A DNA stretch of 64,000 bases from Streptomyces griseiscabiei (GCF_020010925.1 NZ_JAGJBZ010000001.1:3637001-3701000); one strand, 5' to 3'. Shown: positions 17,501-27,187, numbered from the stretch's first letter. A program made the numbers and translations. Notes: a model not told the origin generated them from the letters alone.

Positions 17501-18835
17501 ATGTCGGTTCCGCAGCTCAACGACGAGCGACGCGGTGAGGAGATCCTCGCCGTCTTCGACACCGCCTTCGGCCAGCTCCTGGCCGCCGACCCGGCCGCGT
17601 TCCGCGTGAAGTTCCGGAAGATGGCGGCCTCGGCCTTCGCGTTCTACCGGGGCACGGCGTGCCTGTTCTACAAGGACCTGGAGGAGTCGAAGGCATCCGG
17701 TCCGTACCTGGACGAGCGCACGTCGCGCGTGTGGATCCACGGCGATCTGCACGCGGAGAACTTCGGCACGTACATGGACTCCACGGGCCGTCTGATCTTC
17801 AACGTGAACGACTTCGACGAGGCGTACGTCGCCCCCTTCACCTGGGACCTGCAGCGCTTCGCGGCCTCCGTGGCGCTCATCGGGTACGCGAAGGCGCTGA
17901 GCGACGAGCAGATCACCGAGCTGGTGGAGACGTACGCGGCCGCCTACCGGGAGCGCATCCACGCCATAGCGACCGGCGCCAAGCGGGACGAGGTGCCCCC
18001 GTTCACGCTGGACACCGCGCAGGGCCCGCTGCTGGACGCGCTGCGCGACGCCCGCTCGCTGACCCGTTTCGGTCTGCTGGACTCGATGACGGAGATCCGG
18101 GACTTCGAGCGCCGCTTCGCGCCGGGCGGCGGCTCCATCGAGCTGGACGCGGCCACCCGCTACAAGGTGCTGGCCGCCTTCGACGGCTATCTGGAGACGC
18201 TCCCGGAGTCGTCCCTGACCCGCCCGGACTCCTACCGGGTGAAGGACGTCGTCGGCCGCCGGGGCATCGGTATCGGCTCCGCGGGCCTGCCGTCGTACAA
18301 CATCCTGCTGGAGGGGCAGAGCGACGCCCTGGAGAACGATGTGGTGATCTACATCAAGCAGGCCCAGACCCCGGCCGTCTCCCGGCACATCACCGACCAG
18401 CGCATCCGTGACTACTTCGAGCACGAGGGCCACCGCACGGTCATCTCCCAGCGCGCCCTGCAGGCGCACGCGGACCCGTGGCTGGGCTGGACGGAGCTGG
18501 ACGGCGCCGGGCAGCTGGTCGCCGAGGTGTCGCCGTACGCGGTGGACCTGGACTGGAGCGACATCGACGACCCGGAGGAGATCGCGGCGGTCGTCGCCGA
18601 CCTGGGCCGGGCCACGGCCACGATGCACGCGGCGGCGGACGACCTGACCGGGCAGTCCCTGGTGCCGTTCTCCACGGAGCGGGCCATCGACGCGGCGATC
18701 GCGGCCGACGAGGAGGGCTTCGCACCGCTCCTGGTCGACTTCGCCCACGCGTACGGCGCACGCGCGCGTGCGGACCACCAGATCTTCGTCGACCTGTTCC
18801 GCAACGGCCGGATCCCCGGTCTGCGCAACGACTGA
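17501..18835 (+). CDS. DUF2252 family protein (kinase-like fold)
   Basis: A 444-residue protein matching DUF2252. Two motifs recall the aminoglycoside-phosphotransferase/kinase superfamily: WIHGDLHAENFGTY (about residues 82-95), with the HGDxHxxN catalytic-loop pattern, and NVNDFDEAY, like the metal-binding Asp motif. A kinase-like activity is therefore plausible, but no substrate is known. It starts at ATG 17501 behind AGGAGG. It is divergent from dnaE and single, with no obvious operon partner. Confidence 0.88.
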   Translation: MSVPQLNDERRGEEILAVFDTAFGQLLAADPAAFRVKFRKMAASAFAFYRGTACLFYKDLEESKASGPYLDERTSRVWIHGDLHAENFGTYMDSTGRLIFNVNDFDEAYVAPFTWDLQRFAASVALIGYAKALSDEQITELVETYAAAYRERIHAIATGAKRDEVPPFTLDTAQGPLLDALRDARSLTRFGLLDSMTEIRDFERRFAPGGGSIELDAATRYKVLAAFDGYLETLPESSLTRPDSYRVKDVVGRRGIGIGSAGLPSYNILLEGQSDALENDVVIYIKQAQTPAVSRHITDQRIRDYFEHEGHRTVISQRALQAHADPWLGWTELDGAGQLVAEVSPYAVDLDWSDIDDPEEIAAVVADLGRATATMHAAADDLTGQSLVPFSTERAIDAAIAADEEGFAPLLVDFAHAYGARARADHQIFVDLFRNGRIPGLRND

Positions 18836-18968
18836 TCCCTGCGGCGGGCCACCGCCGGGACGGAATCGGGGACGGCGTCGGGGAACGTATCGAGGAATGA
18901 GGCATCGCCCACTCACAGGGGCCTTTTAGCGGTCCCTTACGGGTGGGCGTGGGAGACTCGTCAGCGCC

Positions 18969-19655
18969 ATGGACATATCCGGGACCCACTTCAGAGCCGT
19001 GCGCGCGGCGCTGTTCACGGCGGTCGTCGTGACGCTCAGCACCGCGTCGCACGTGCTGCTGTCCGGGGTCCCGCTGCCGTTCACCACGGTCGCCGCGATC
19101 GCCGTCGCCGTCTTCCTCGTCGCCTACGCGCTGGCCGGCCGCGAGCGCGGCTTCGGACGGATCGCCGGGGTGCTGATCCCGCTGGAGCTGGCCGCGGACA
19201 CGGTCTTCACCACGGGTCAGCACGCCTGTTACGGCGAGGCGGGCGGTCCCGTCACGGGTCCGCTGCGGCAGGTCGGACTCGACATGCTGTGCGGCGGCGG
19301 CAGTGTCGGCGCGCCGCTGGCGCGGGTCGCCGGCGGCTCCGAGCGGGCGGGGGTGCTGCTGGCGGGCGCCGGTCCGGCCGCCGCCTGGCTGCTGCTCGCC
19401 GCGCACATCGCCGTGGGCCTGCTGGCCGCCGCCTGGCTGCGGCGGGGCGAGCGGGCGCTGGCCCAGCTGCTGGACGCCGCGGTCGCCGCCGGCTTCCGGC
19501 CGCTGCTGATCGCGGTCGCCTCGGTCATGGTGCGGCCCGCCCCGGCGCAGCCCCGGCCGGCGCGCGCCTCGCACCGTACGGCCATCGCCCGCACCCTCCT
19601 CATCGCCCACTCCCTGGGGCGGCGAGGACCGCCGTGCTCGGTCGCCTTCGTGTGA
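18969..19655 (+). CDS. Hypothetical integral membrane protein
   Basis: A 228-residue protein starting at ATG 18969. Four to five hydrophobic segments are visible: about residues 12-30, 36-58, 68-85 (VLIPLELAADTVFTTGQHAC), 133-155 and a weaker 175-190. The segment TTGQHACYGEAGG followed by LDMLCGGG contains two cysteines that could lie outside the membrane. The C-terminus is basic and probably cytosolic. No family is recognised. It precedes a DsbA-like thiol protein by 83 bases on the same strand. Confidence 0.75.
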   Translation: MDISGTHFRAVRAALFTAVVVTLSTASHVLLSGVPLPFTTVAAIAVAVFLVAYALAGRERGFGRIAGVLIPLELAADTVFTTGQHACYGEAGGPVTGPLRQVGLDMLCGGGSVGAPLARVAGGSERAGVLLAGAGPAAAWLLLAAHIAVGLLAAAWLRRGERALAQLLDAAVAAGFRPLLIAVASVMVRPAPAQPRPARASHRTAIARTLLIAHSLGRRGPPCSVAFV

Positions 19656-19738
19656 CCGCCGTCCGAGCACGAGCACGTCCTCCACCACCCATTTCTCCGC
19701 GCACCACGTGTGCGCGTCCTTCAGGGAGTTCACCCACC

Positions 19739-20539
19739 ATGAGCAAGCGGAACAGCAACGCGGCGAAGTCGGCGGCCCGTGAGCGGCTGCGGCTGGAGCG
19801 CGAGCGCCAGGCCAAGCGCGCCAAGGTCAGGCGGCAGGCGATCGTGGGGGCCTCGGTCGTCGCGGTGCTGGCGATAGCCGGCGGCATCGGCTACGCCGTC
19901 GTCCAGAACAACAAGCCCACCAAGTGGGAGCAGGCCGCCGACGCCACGGTGGTCGCCCCGGCCAACACCTCGGGCAAGAACGGCACCACGGTGCTGATCG
20001 GCGACTCCACGTCCAAGAACGTGGTCCACCTCTACGAGGACCCGCGCTGCCCGGCCTGCGCCAGCTTCGAGCAGACCGTCGGCGAGACCGTCGACAAGGG
20101 CATGACGGACGGCGAGTACAAGCTCTCCTTCACCCTCGGCACCTTCCTCGACGGCAACCTCAGCGGCGAGGGGTCGAAGAACGCGCTCAGCGCGCTCGGC
20201 GCCGCGCTGAACGTCGGCCCGGAGGCCTTCCTCGACTACAAGGCCGCGCTGTACTCGACGAAGTACCACCCGCAGGAGTCGACCGACGAGTTCGCCAAGG
20301 ACAGCTATCTGATCAAGGTGGCGAACACGGTCGACGCGCTCAAGAACAACAAGAAGTTCCAGGACGCCGTCGAGAAGGGCACCTACGACGCCTGGGCGAT
20401 GAAGATGAGCAAGTCCTTCGACGACGCCGAGGGGGTCGATTCGACCCCGACCATCAAGATCAACGACAAGAAGATCACCAACCCGTCGTCGGTCGCGGAC
20501 TGGGAGACGGCGCTCAAGGACGCGGGCGTCACCAAGTAG
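19739..20539 (+). CDS. Membrane-anchored DsbA-like thioredoxin-fold protein
   Basis: A 266-residue protein. The first 33 residues are strongly basic and cytosolic (RLRLERERQAKRAKVRRQ), followed by one transmembrane helix (about 34-55). An extracytoplasmic DsbA/thioredoxin-fold domain then carries the redox motif CPAC (Cys104-Cys107) in LYEDPRCPACASFEQ. The cis-Pro region appears as DSTPTIKINDK near residue 235. It likely forms or reshuffles disulfides in secreted proteins. It starts at ATG 19739 behind AGGGAG and is followed by a strong hairpin. Confidence 0.9.
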   Translation: MSKRNSNAAKSAARERLRLERERQAKRAKVRRQAIVGASVVAVLAIAGGIGYAVVQNNKPTKWEQAADATVVAPANTSGKNGTTVLIGDSTSKNVVHLYEDPRCPACASFEQTVGETVDKGMTDGEYKLSFTLGTFLDGNLSGEGSKNALSALGAALNVGPEAFLDYKAALYSTKYHPQESTDEFAKDSYLIKVANTVDALKNNKKFQDAVEKGTYDAWAMKMSKSFDDAEGVDSTPTIKINDKKITNPSSVADWETALKDAGVTK

Positions 20540-20601
20540 CGCCCCGAGGCACCACCCCGCCGAGCGACACCCCGCAAGCGGCGCCCGCGCCGCGCACGGG
20601 A

Positions 20602-20644
20602 ACGGGCGGGTGCTCCCGGAGGCCGCTCCGGAGCACCCGCCCGT
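20602..20644. terminator. Bidirectional terminator hairpin
   Basis: ACGGGCGGGTGCTCC and GGAGCACCCGCCCGT form a perfect 15-bp stem between the convergent DsbA-like and lipoprotein genes. Confidence 0.82.
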
Positions 20645-20670
20645 CCGTCCCGCGGGGGCGGCGCCACGCC

Positions 20671-21330
20671 CTACGGCGCGATGTACGGCTTGACCCGCCC
20701 CCGGTAGTCCTCGGACCGGACCTCGTTGTAGTACTTGTCGGCGTCCTCGCCGTCCGAGGTGAAGATGTACACCGGGCACTCGTCGGACTCGACCTTGCCG
20801 CTGTACGCGTACTGCTCCTTGCCGGTGCGCGCCTCGACGACCCGCAGCCGGTACGAGGTGTTGTACGTCTTGATCTTCAGCGGCTTGCCGTCGGCCTCCA
20901 TGTCGCAGACCTTGCCGGTCGCGGTGGCCTTGGTGCGCTCGACGCAGACGACCAGTTCGGTCTGCTCGGGCTTGTCGTCGTAGCCGAGGAACCAGCCCTT
21001 GGGGAAGTCGCCGTCGAGGGGCACGCTGCTCGTCCAGCCGTCGCCGGTGCTGTTCATGAGCTGCGCCGGGTGCACGGTCTTCTTCTTGCGGTCGTAGGCC
21101 GGCAGCCCCTCGAAGCCGAGTCCGTCCGTGCAGACCCGCTCCAGGTCCTGGGTGGTCACCGGCACCTCCGGCGCGTCCGCGGCGGCGCCGGCCGACGAGG
21201 AACCGCCGCCGCTCCCACTCCCCTTGCCACTGCCGGCACCGGTGCTTCCGGTGCTTCCCGTGAGTGACGAACACCCGCACAGCACCATGCCCAGCACTCC
21301 GGCGGCGACCCATGTCCGGGCACGCTGCAT
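20671..21330 (-). CDS. Putative secreted lipoprotein
   Basis: A 219-residue protein with a lipoprotein signal peptide. It has the basic start MQRARTW, a hydrophobic core and the lipobox LCGC, with Cys20 as the likely lipidated residue. A Gly/Ser-rich spacer follows (about 21-50), then a soluble domain with several cysteines (ERVCTDGLGFEG, VVCVERTKAT, GKVCDMEA, DECPVYIF) that could form disulfides. No family is recognised. It is convergent with the DsbA-like gene, which might supply those disulfides (inference). It starts at ATG 21330 behind GGGAGG. Its upstream region carries five tandem repeats. Confidence 0.82.
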   Translation of the reverse strand: MQRARTWVAAGVLGMVLCGCSSLTGSTGSTGAGSGKGSGSGGGSSSAGAAADAPEVPVTTQDLERVCTDGLGFEGLPAYDRKKKTVHPAQLMNSTGDGWTSSVPLDGDFPKGWFLGYDDKPEQTELVVCVERTKATATGKVCDMEADGKPLKIKTYNTSYRLRVVEARTGKEQYAYSGKVESDECPVYIFTSDGEDADKYYNEVRSEDYRGRVKPYIAP

Positions 21331-21341
21331 CGACGACCTCC

Positions 21342-21402
21342 CTGCCGAAAGAACCTGCGAAACAACCTGAGAAAGAATCTGAGAAAGAATTCTGAGAAAG
21401 AA
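21342..21402. repeat. Five tandem 12-13 bp repeats upstream of the lipoprotein gene
   Basis: Degenerate copies of CTGAGAAAGAA start at 21342, 21355, 21367, 21379 and 21392; the last three are identical over 11 bases. The array is much richer in A+T than its surroundings. It lies 12 to 72 bases upstream of the lipoprotein start codon, so in that transcript it would be a pyrimidine-rich TTCTTTCTCAG array. Confidence 0.8.
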
Positions 21403-21617
21403 AATGAAGCAGGCAGGGCATGTCCCCCCGGATCATGCCCTGTCCCCCCTGCCCTGCCGAAACAGAAGCGTGCCGGACCCCGCTCCCCGGGGTATCGGGG
21501 AAGATCCCCCATGTAGTTGTGCGGGCCCTGTGAGACTGGGGGCTACGCTGTTACGCGCCTCGAAGGCGCATTCGAGGGTTGCCACGACCATCCCAACAGG
21601 GCTCAGGGGGCCTGGAG

Positions 21618-24600
21618 TTGACGTCGTACTCGTCGCTGTCGTCGTCGGCCCTGGTGGGCAGGGAGGCGGAGCGGGATCTGCTGGCGGCCGCCGTCCGGGC
21701 GGCCCGGGACGGACGCGGCTCGTCGGTCTTCGTGCTGGGCGAGCCCGGTATCGGCAAGTCCCGGCTGGTCGAGGAAGCCGCGTCCGCCGCCGCGCACGCC
21801 GGGGCGCGGGTCCTGCGCGGGCGGGCCGCGTCCGCCGGACGCGCGGTGCCCCTGCGCCCGCTGGCGGAGGCGGTGTTCTCCGGACTGCGGGGCGACGGCG
21901 CGCCCTCGGGCGGGGACCTCGGCCTCTACGAGCCGCTGCTGTCCCGGCTGTGCGGGCTGGCGCCCCAGGACGGCGCGCCGCTCGTCGGGTACGCCGAGGC
22001 GGTGCTGCGGCTCCTGCATGTCCTCGGTCGCGACGACGGCTGTGTCCTGGTGCTGGAGGACCTGCACGACGCGGACGCCGACACGCTCGCCATCGTCGAC
22101 TATCTGACGGACAACCTCACCGGCCAGCGGGCCGTCCTGCTGGCCACCCTGCGCGGCGAGTCCGGCCCGGCGCTCGGCCTCGCCGAGGCCGCCACCTCCC
22201 GGCGTACGGCCAGGACGGTCCGGCTCGCCCGGCTCGGGCCGGCCGGTACGGCGGAGCTGGCGGCCCGGTGCCTGGGCCATGACACCGCCGAGGATGTCCC
22301 GGCGGCGGTGCTGGACCGGCTGCACACCGTCTCCGAGGGCGTCCCCTTCGTGGTGGAGGAACTGCTGCGCGCGATGGTCGACGGCGGCGGTCTCGTCCGG
22401 GACGGGGCCACCCGCTGGACGGTGACCGGCTCGCTCGACGCCGGTGTGCCCGCGACCGTCGCCGCCGCCGTGCTGCAGCGCGTGGACCAGTTGCCGACGC
22501 CCGGGATCGCCCTGCTGGAGGCGGCGGCGGTCCTCGGCAGACGCTTCCCCGTGGACATCGCCGCCCGCGCCGCCGGGCTGGACCACACCACCGCCCTCGC
22601 CCAGCTCCGCCACGCGGCCCGCGCCCACCTCGTCTCCGACGCCACCGTCCCGTCCGACCCCGGCTGGCACAGCTTCCGCCACGCCCTCACGGCCGACGCC
22701 ATCACCCACCGCCTCCTCCCCGCCGAGTGGGCCTCCCTCTGCCTGGCGGCGGCGGACGCGATCGAGCGCACGACACACCCGGAGCCGCCCGCCGCCACGG
22801 ACCCCGACACGCCGGTCGCCCACGGCGCCCGGGCCCTCGGGCCGACCGGCCCGGCCGTCACCGGCGGGACCCTCGCCACCGACGCCACCGACGCGGCCGA
22901 CGACCTGTACCGGCTCGCGGCGGAGCTGTGTGTCACCGGCGGCCGGCCTGCGCGGGCCGCCGTACTGCTCACCCGGGCCGGACGGCAGGCCGTCGCGCGG
23001 GGTGCCCTGCTGACCGCCGTGGAACTGCTCGACCGGGGCCTGGAGCTGACCGCCGGCGCGCCGGACGCGCCGCCGGAGGCGGTGGCCCGGCTGCTGGAGG
23101 AACTGCTCGGCACGCTGGTCCTCACCGGTGATGTGCGACGGGTACCCGAACTCGGGGAGCGGCTGGACCGGGTCCTGACGGTGTCGGGCGCGTCGGCGGG
23201 CCGGCGCGCGGCCGGCTTTCTGACCCGGGCGCGGGCCGCGGCCACCGCCCAGCAGTGGGAGGAGGGCCTGACCGCCGTACGGCGGGCGAGGGATCTGCTC
23301 GGCGACACGCCCGACCCCGCGTCCCGTGCCGCCCTGGACGCCGTCGCCGCCCATCTGGTGCTCAACTCCCAGCGCCCGGACCGTCTGGAGAGCGCGCGGG
23401 CGCTCGCCGAGGGCGCCGTCGCGACCGCCGAGGAGGTGGGCCTGCCGGAGGTGGCGTGCAAGGCGCTGAACATGCTCGGCTACTGCCTGCGGCCCCGGGA
23501 CCTCGGCGAGGCGGAGGACGCGTTCGCCCGGCTGGTCGCCACCGCCGAGGCCCACGCGCTCCCGGTGTGGCGGATCCGCGGCCTGCTGGAGCTGGGGGTG
23601 CTCGACCGGGTCCGGTTCACCGGCACCGACCGGCTGCTCGCCGCGCGCGGGGCCGCCGAGGAGACCGGCGCGGTGCTGCTGACGGCCTGGGCCGACATGC
23701 ATCTGACGCTCGCCCACATCCTGCGCGACGAACACGACCGGGCCACCGCGTCCGCGCGTCGGCTCCAGGCGACGGCACGCCGACTGCGGCTGCGCGAGGT
23801 GGAGTTGATCGGCGCCGGCGTGGACGGCATCATCGCCGCCTCGCTCGGGGAGCGGGAGAAGCTGGACGCCACCCTGCGCACCCTGGAGCGTGCGCTGGCC
23901 GGACGGAGCGCGGGCGCCCTCTGGGGTTACGCCGACACCTCCGTGTGGGGCTGGGCCCAGGGCGTCTGCTCACTGCTGCGGGAGGAACCCGACCGCGCGC
24001 TGGCCGAGTTCACCGAGGCGGACGGCGTCATGAAGGCGCTGCCCAGCACCGGCGGCGTCACCGGGTTCCTCGGCCCGTACCTCCTGCTGCGCACCCTGCG
24101 CGGCGCGACCGACTGGGCCGAACTGGACGGCACCGGCACCGACCGGCTCACCCGGGTCCACTGGGACCGCCCCTTCGTCGGCTGGTCCCGGGCCGTCCTG
24201 CTGGGCCGCGAGGGACGGGCCGCCGAGGCGGCGAAGACGGCGGAGGAGGCGCTGACCGGGACCGCCGACACGCCCCTGGCCGCCCATCTCTGTCTGCGTC
24301 TGGGCGCCCAGGCCGCGCTCGCCGACGGCTGGGGCCGGCCCGTCGAATGGCTGCGCACCGCCGAGCAGTTCTTCCACGAGCGGGGCACGACCCGGGTGTC
24401 GGCCGCCTGCCGGTCCCTGTTGCGCGACGCCGGCGCCCCCGTACCCCGCCGCCGCCAGGGCCACGACACGATCCCGCCGGAGCTGCGGCGCGCGGGGGTG
24501 ACGGCCCGGGAGTACGAGGTGCTGCGGCTGCTCGGCGCCCGGCTCGGCAACCAGGAGATCGCCGAGCACCTGTTCCTCTCCCCGCGCACGGTCGAGAAGC

Positions 24601-24686
24601 ACCTCGCCAGCCTCCGTGAGCGCACCGGCCGCCCCGACCGCGCCGCCCTCATCGCCCTGGCCAAGCGGTACGCCGACGCGCCGTGA
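21618..24686 (+). CDS. Large ATP-binding LuxR-family (LAL) transcriptional regulator
   Basis: About 1022 residues. An N-terminal AAA/NACHT-like ATPase shows Walker A GEPGIGKS (about residues 41-48 from this start) and Walker B VLVLEDLHDAD. The central region is made of helical, TPR-like repeats. The C-terminal LuxR helix-turn-helix covers roughly the last 65 residues (LTAREYEVL-type segment GVTAREYEVLRLLG, then LFLSPRTVEKHLASL). LAL regulators activate pathway genes in response to ligands and ATP. The start is uncertain: TTG 21618 is chosen because AGGGGG lies 7 bases upstream and the ATPase domain begins soon after. TTG 21579 is an alternative. The target genes are unknown. Confidence 0.88.
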   Translation: MTSYSSLSSSALVGREAERDLLAAAVRAARDGRGSSVFVLGEPGIGKSRLVEEAASAAAHAGARVLRGRAASAGRAVPLRPLAEAVFSGLRGDGAPSGGDLGLYEPLLSRLCGLAPQDGAPLVGYAEAVLRLLHVLGRDDGCVLVLEDLHDADADTLAIVDYLTDNLTGQRAVLLATLRGESGPALGLAEAATSRRTARTVRLARLGPAGTAELAARCLGHDTAEDVPAAVLDRLHTVSEGVPFVVEELLRAMVDGGGLVRDGATRWTVTGSLDAGVPATVAAAVLQRVDQLPTPGIALLEAAAVLGRRFPVDIAARAAGLDHTTALAQLRHAARAHLVSDATVPSDPGWHSFRHALTADAITHRLLPAEWASLCLAAADAIERTTHPEPPAATDPDTPVAHGARALGPTGPAVTGGTLATDATDAADDLYRLAAELCVTGGRPARAAVLLTRAGRQAVARGALLTAVELLDRGLELTAGAPDAPPEAVARLLEELLGTLVLTGDVRRVPELGERLDRVLTVSGASAGRRAAGFLTRARAAATAQQWEEGLTAVRRARDLLGDTPDPASRAALDAVAAHLVLNSQRPDRLESARALAEGAVATAEEVGLPEVACKALNMLGYCLRPRDLGEAEDAFARLVATAEAHALPVWRIRGLLELGVLDRVRFTGTDRLLAARGAAEETGAVLLTAWADMHLTLAHILRDEHDRATASARRLQATARRLRLREVELIGAGVDGIIAASLGEREKLDATLRTLERALAGRSAGALWGYADTSVWGWAQGVCSLLREEPDRALAEFTEADGVMKALPSTGGVTGFLGPYLLLRTLRGATDWAELDGTGTDRLTRVHWDRPFVGWSRAVLLGREGRAAEAAKTAEEALTGTADTPLAAHLCLRLGAQAALADGWGRPVEWLRTAEQFFHERGTTRVSAACRSLLRDAGAPVPRRRQGHDTIPPELRRAGVTAREYEVLRLLGARLGNQEIAEHLFLSPRTVEKHLASLRERTGRPDRAALIALAKRYADAP

Positions 24687-24811
24687 CCGCCGGGCGCGGA
24701 GCCCCGCTTCCCGGCCCGCCCCGGCTGTTCCCCGGCCGACGAACAGCGCACGCCCGCCTGAACATTGAGCGGATTCCGGGCTACCGCCTTACCCCGGGCC
24801 CTACCGATCAG

Positions 24812-24817
24812 TAATCT
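24812..24817 (+). promoter_or_regulatory. Candidate -10 element for leaderless phoD
   Basis: TAATCT lies exactly 8 bases before the GTG at 24826, and no ribosome-binding site precedes that codon. No convincing tandem PHO-box (GTTCACC-like) repeats are seen nearby. Confidence 0.4.
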
Positions 24818-24825
24818 CATCCGCC

Positions 24826-26511
24826 GTGACCAGTCGCAGATCTCACTCCAGCCCCGGTTGCCCCGACTCCCCCGCCCGGCCCGCGGGTTCGGCCGCCCCG
24901 AGCCGCCGTACGGTCGTCAAGGCGGCCACGGCCGGGGCCGTCCTCGCGGCCCCCCTGGCCGCCGCGATCCCGGCGCGCGCCGCCGACGCCCCGGCCTTCC
25001 TGCACGGCGTCGCCTCCGGTGACCCGCTGCCCGACGGTGTCCTGCTGTGGACCCGGGTGACCCCCACCGCCGCCGCGACACCCGGCTCCGGGCTCGGCCC
25101 GGACGTCGAGGTCGGCTGGACCGTGGCCCGGGACAAGGCGTTCACGAACATCGTCGCCAAGGGTTCGACGACCGCGACCGCCGCCTCCGACCACACCGTG
25201 AAGGCGGACGTGCGCGGCCTCGCACCCGCCACGGACTACTGGTTCCGCTTCTCCGCCGAGGGCGCCGCATCGCCCGCCGCCCGCACCCGCACCGCCCCGG
25301 CAGCCGACGCCGCCGTCACCGGCCTGCGCTTCGGAGTGGTCTCCTGCGCCAACTGGGAGGGCGGCTACTTCGCCGCCTACCGCCATCTCGCCGCCCGCGG
25401 CGACCTGGACGCCTGGCTGCACCTCGGCGACTACATCTACGAGTACGGCACCGGCCAGTACGGCACCCGCGACAAGGTCGTACGCCCGCACGCGCCGGCC
25501 CACGAGATCCTCTCCCTCGCCGACTACCGCGTCCGGCACGGCCGTTACAAGACCGACCCGGACCTCCAGGCCCTGCACGCTGCGGCGCCCGTCGTCGCCA
25601 TCTGGGACGACCACGAGATCGCCAACGACGCCTGGTCGGGCGGCGCCGAGAACCACACCGAGGGCACGGAGGGCGCCTGGGCGGCCCGTCAGTCGGCGGC
25701 CAAGCAGGCGTACTTCGAGTGGATGCCGGTGCGCCCGGCGATCTCGGGCACCACCTACCGCCGGCTGCGTTTCGGCAGGCTCGTCGACCTCTCGCTCCTC
25801 GACCTGCGCTCCTTCCGCTCGCAGCAGGTGGGCATCGGCGACGGCGAGGTCGACGACCCGGACCGCACCCTGACCGGCCGGGCCCAGCTCGACTGGCTGA
25901 AGGCCGGGCTGAAGTCCTCCGACACGACCTGGCGGCTGGTCGGCAACTCGGTGATGATCGCCCCGTTCGCCCTCGGCAACCTCACCGCCGACCTCTTCGA
26001 GCCCCTCGCGGAGCTGCTCGGCCTGCCGAAGGAGGGTCTCGCCCTCAACCCCGACCAGTGGGACGGCTACACCGACGACCGCCGCGAACTCCTCGCCCAT
26101 CTGCGGGAGAACGCGATCCGCAACACGGTCTTCCTCACCGGCGACATCCACATGGCCTGGGCCAACGACGTGCCGGTCAACGCCGGTACGTACCCGCTGT
26201 CGGCCTCCGCGGCCACCGAGTTCGTCGTCACGTCGGTCACCTCGGACAACCTGGACGACCTCGTCAAGGTGCCCGAGGGCACCGTCTCCGCGGTGGCCTC
26301 CCCGCTGATCCGCGCCGCCAACCGGCACGTCCACTGGGTCGACACCGACCGCCACGGCTACGGCGTCCTGGACATCACCGCCGCACGGGCGCAGATGGAC
26401 TTCTACGTCCTGTCCGACCGGACGAAGGCCGACGCGAGGTCCACCTGGGCGCGCTCGTACCGCACACGGACCGGGACCCAGAAGGTGGAGCGGACGTACG
26501 ACCCCGTGTAG
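24826..26511 (+). CDS. phoD: Alkaline phosphatase D, Tat-exported
   Basis: A 561-residue secreted phosphodiesterase/phosphatase of the PhoD family, which needs Ca and Fe. The twin-arginine signal is [12 protein letters not shown] (Arg27-Arg28), with a likely cleavage after PARA near residue 52. The PhoD N-terminal domain begins [20 protein letters not shown]. The metallophosphatase core includes [25 protein letters not shown] and [13 protein letters not shown]. It releases phosphate from extracellular organophosphates. Its TAG stop (26509-26511) directly abuts the stop codon of the convergent gene. Confidence 0.95.
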   Translation: MTSRRSHSSPGCPDSPARPAGSAAPSRRTVVKAATAGAVLAAPLAAAIPARAADAPAFLHGVASGDPLPDGVLLWTRVTPTAAATPGSGLGPDVEVGWTVARDKAFTNIVAKGSTTATAASDHTVKADVRGLAPATDYWFRFSAEGAASPAARTRTAPAADAAVTGLRFGVVSCANWEGGYFAAYRHLAARGDLDAWLHLGDYIYEYGTGQYGTRDKVVRPHAPAHEILSLADYRVRHGRYKTDPDLQALHAAAPVVAIWDDHEIANDAWSGGAENHTEGTEGAWAARQSAAKQAYFEWMPVRPAISGTTYRRLRFGRLVDLSLLDLRSFRSQQVGIGDGEVDDPDRTLTGRAQLDWLKAGLKSSDTTWRLVGNSVMIAPFALGNLTADLFEPLAELLGLPKEGLALNPDQWDGYTDDRRELLAHLRENAIRNTVFLTGDIHMAWANDVPVNAGTYPLSASAATEFVVTSVTSDNLDDLVKVPEGTVSAVASPLIRAANRHVHWVDTDRHGYGVLDITAARAQMDFYVLSDRTKADARSTWARSYRTRTGTQKVERTYDPV

Positions 26512-27081
26512 CTACAGGCTTTCGAGGAAGCCGAGGGCCACCCGCCAGGTGGCCTCGGCGGCCTCCTCGTCGTAGTCGGGCAGCTCGGGGTCGGTGTAGA
26601 GGTGACCGGCCCCGGCGTACCGGTAGACCTCGACATCGGCCCCCGTCCTGCGCATCTGCAGATACCAGGCGCTCAGCCAGTCGTCCGGCTCGAACGGGTC
26701 GGGCTCGGCGATGTGCAGCTGCACGGGCAGTTCGTCCACGGACGCGGAGGCCGCGATGTCCGAGGTGCCGTGCAGAAGCAGCAGCCCACGCGCGTTCTTG
26801 TCGCCCAGCGCGAGGGTCTGCGCGGTGGCGGCGCCGAGCGAGAACCCTGCGTAGACGAGCCCGCGCTCCGAGTAGGGCGCGGCGGCCAGGACCGCGCGCC
26901 TGAGAAGCTCCTCCCTGCCCAACTCCTGGTTGAAGGCCATGCCGTCCTCGACCGTGTCGAACGTCCGTCCGTCGAAGAGGTCGGGGGTCCACACCTCGTG
27001 TCCGGCGGCACGCAGCCGGTCCGCGGCCTCGCGCACCGCGGGCCGCAATCCGTAGGTCGAGTGGAAGAGCATGATGTTCAT
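26512..27081 (-). CDS. Dienelactone hydrolase family protein
   Basis: A 189-residue alpha/beta-hydrolase starting at ATG 27081 (MNIMLFHSTYGLRPAV). The nucleophile elbow is GFSLGAAT, with Ser in the position often held by Cys in true dienelactone hydrolases. Asp and His candidates lie in HIAEPDPFEPDDW and YAGAGHLYTDP. The substrate is unknown; many actinobacterial members of this family are generic esterases. It is convergent with phoD with no bases between the stop codons and is probably expressed from a leaderless promoter at 27085-27097. Confidence 0.85.
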   Translation of the reverse strand: MNIMLFHSTYGLRPAVREAADRLRAAGHEVWTPDLFDGRTFDTVEDGMAFNQELGREELLRRAVLAAAPYSERGLVYAGFSLGAATAQTLALGDKNARGLLLLHGTSDIAASASVDELPVQLHIAEPDPFEPDDWLSAWYLQMRRTGADVEVYRYAGAGHLYTDPELPDYDEEAAEATWRVALGFLESL

Positions 27082-27084
27082 GAG

Positions 27085-27097
27085 GCCATCGTGCCAG
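27085..27097 (-). promoter_or_regulatory. Candidate leaderless promoter (CTGGCACGATGGC)
   Basis: On the minus strand CTGGCACGATGGC ends 3 bases before the ATG at 27081. It matches the sequence and spacing found upstream of the gene starting at 9866. CACGAT would be the -10 hexamer. Confidence 0.45.
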
Positions 27098-27187
27098 CCG
27101 GGTCGGACGACCGGTCCGCCGACCGGCTCCGGCGCCCGTACCCCGAGGGCGTCGGAAGTCACATGTTCATGACCCCGCGAGGCCGGT

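Noticed and set aside
17287..17562. N-terminal extension of dnaE
   Set aside because: The extra residues overlap the divergent gene start and have no similarity to DnaE; the PHP domain begins right after GTG 17286.
24687..24825. PHO boxes upstream of phoD
   Set aside because: Only one weak GTTCAGG-like heptamer on the reverse strand is present; tandem 11-bp direct repeats as in known PhoP sites are not seen.
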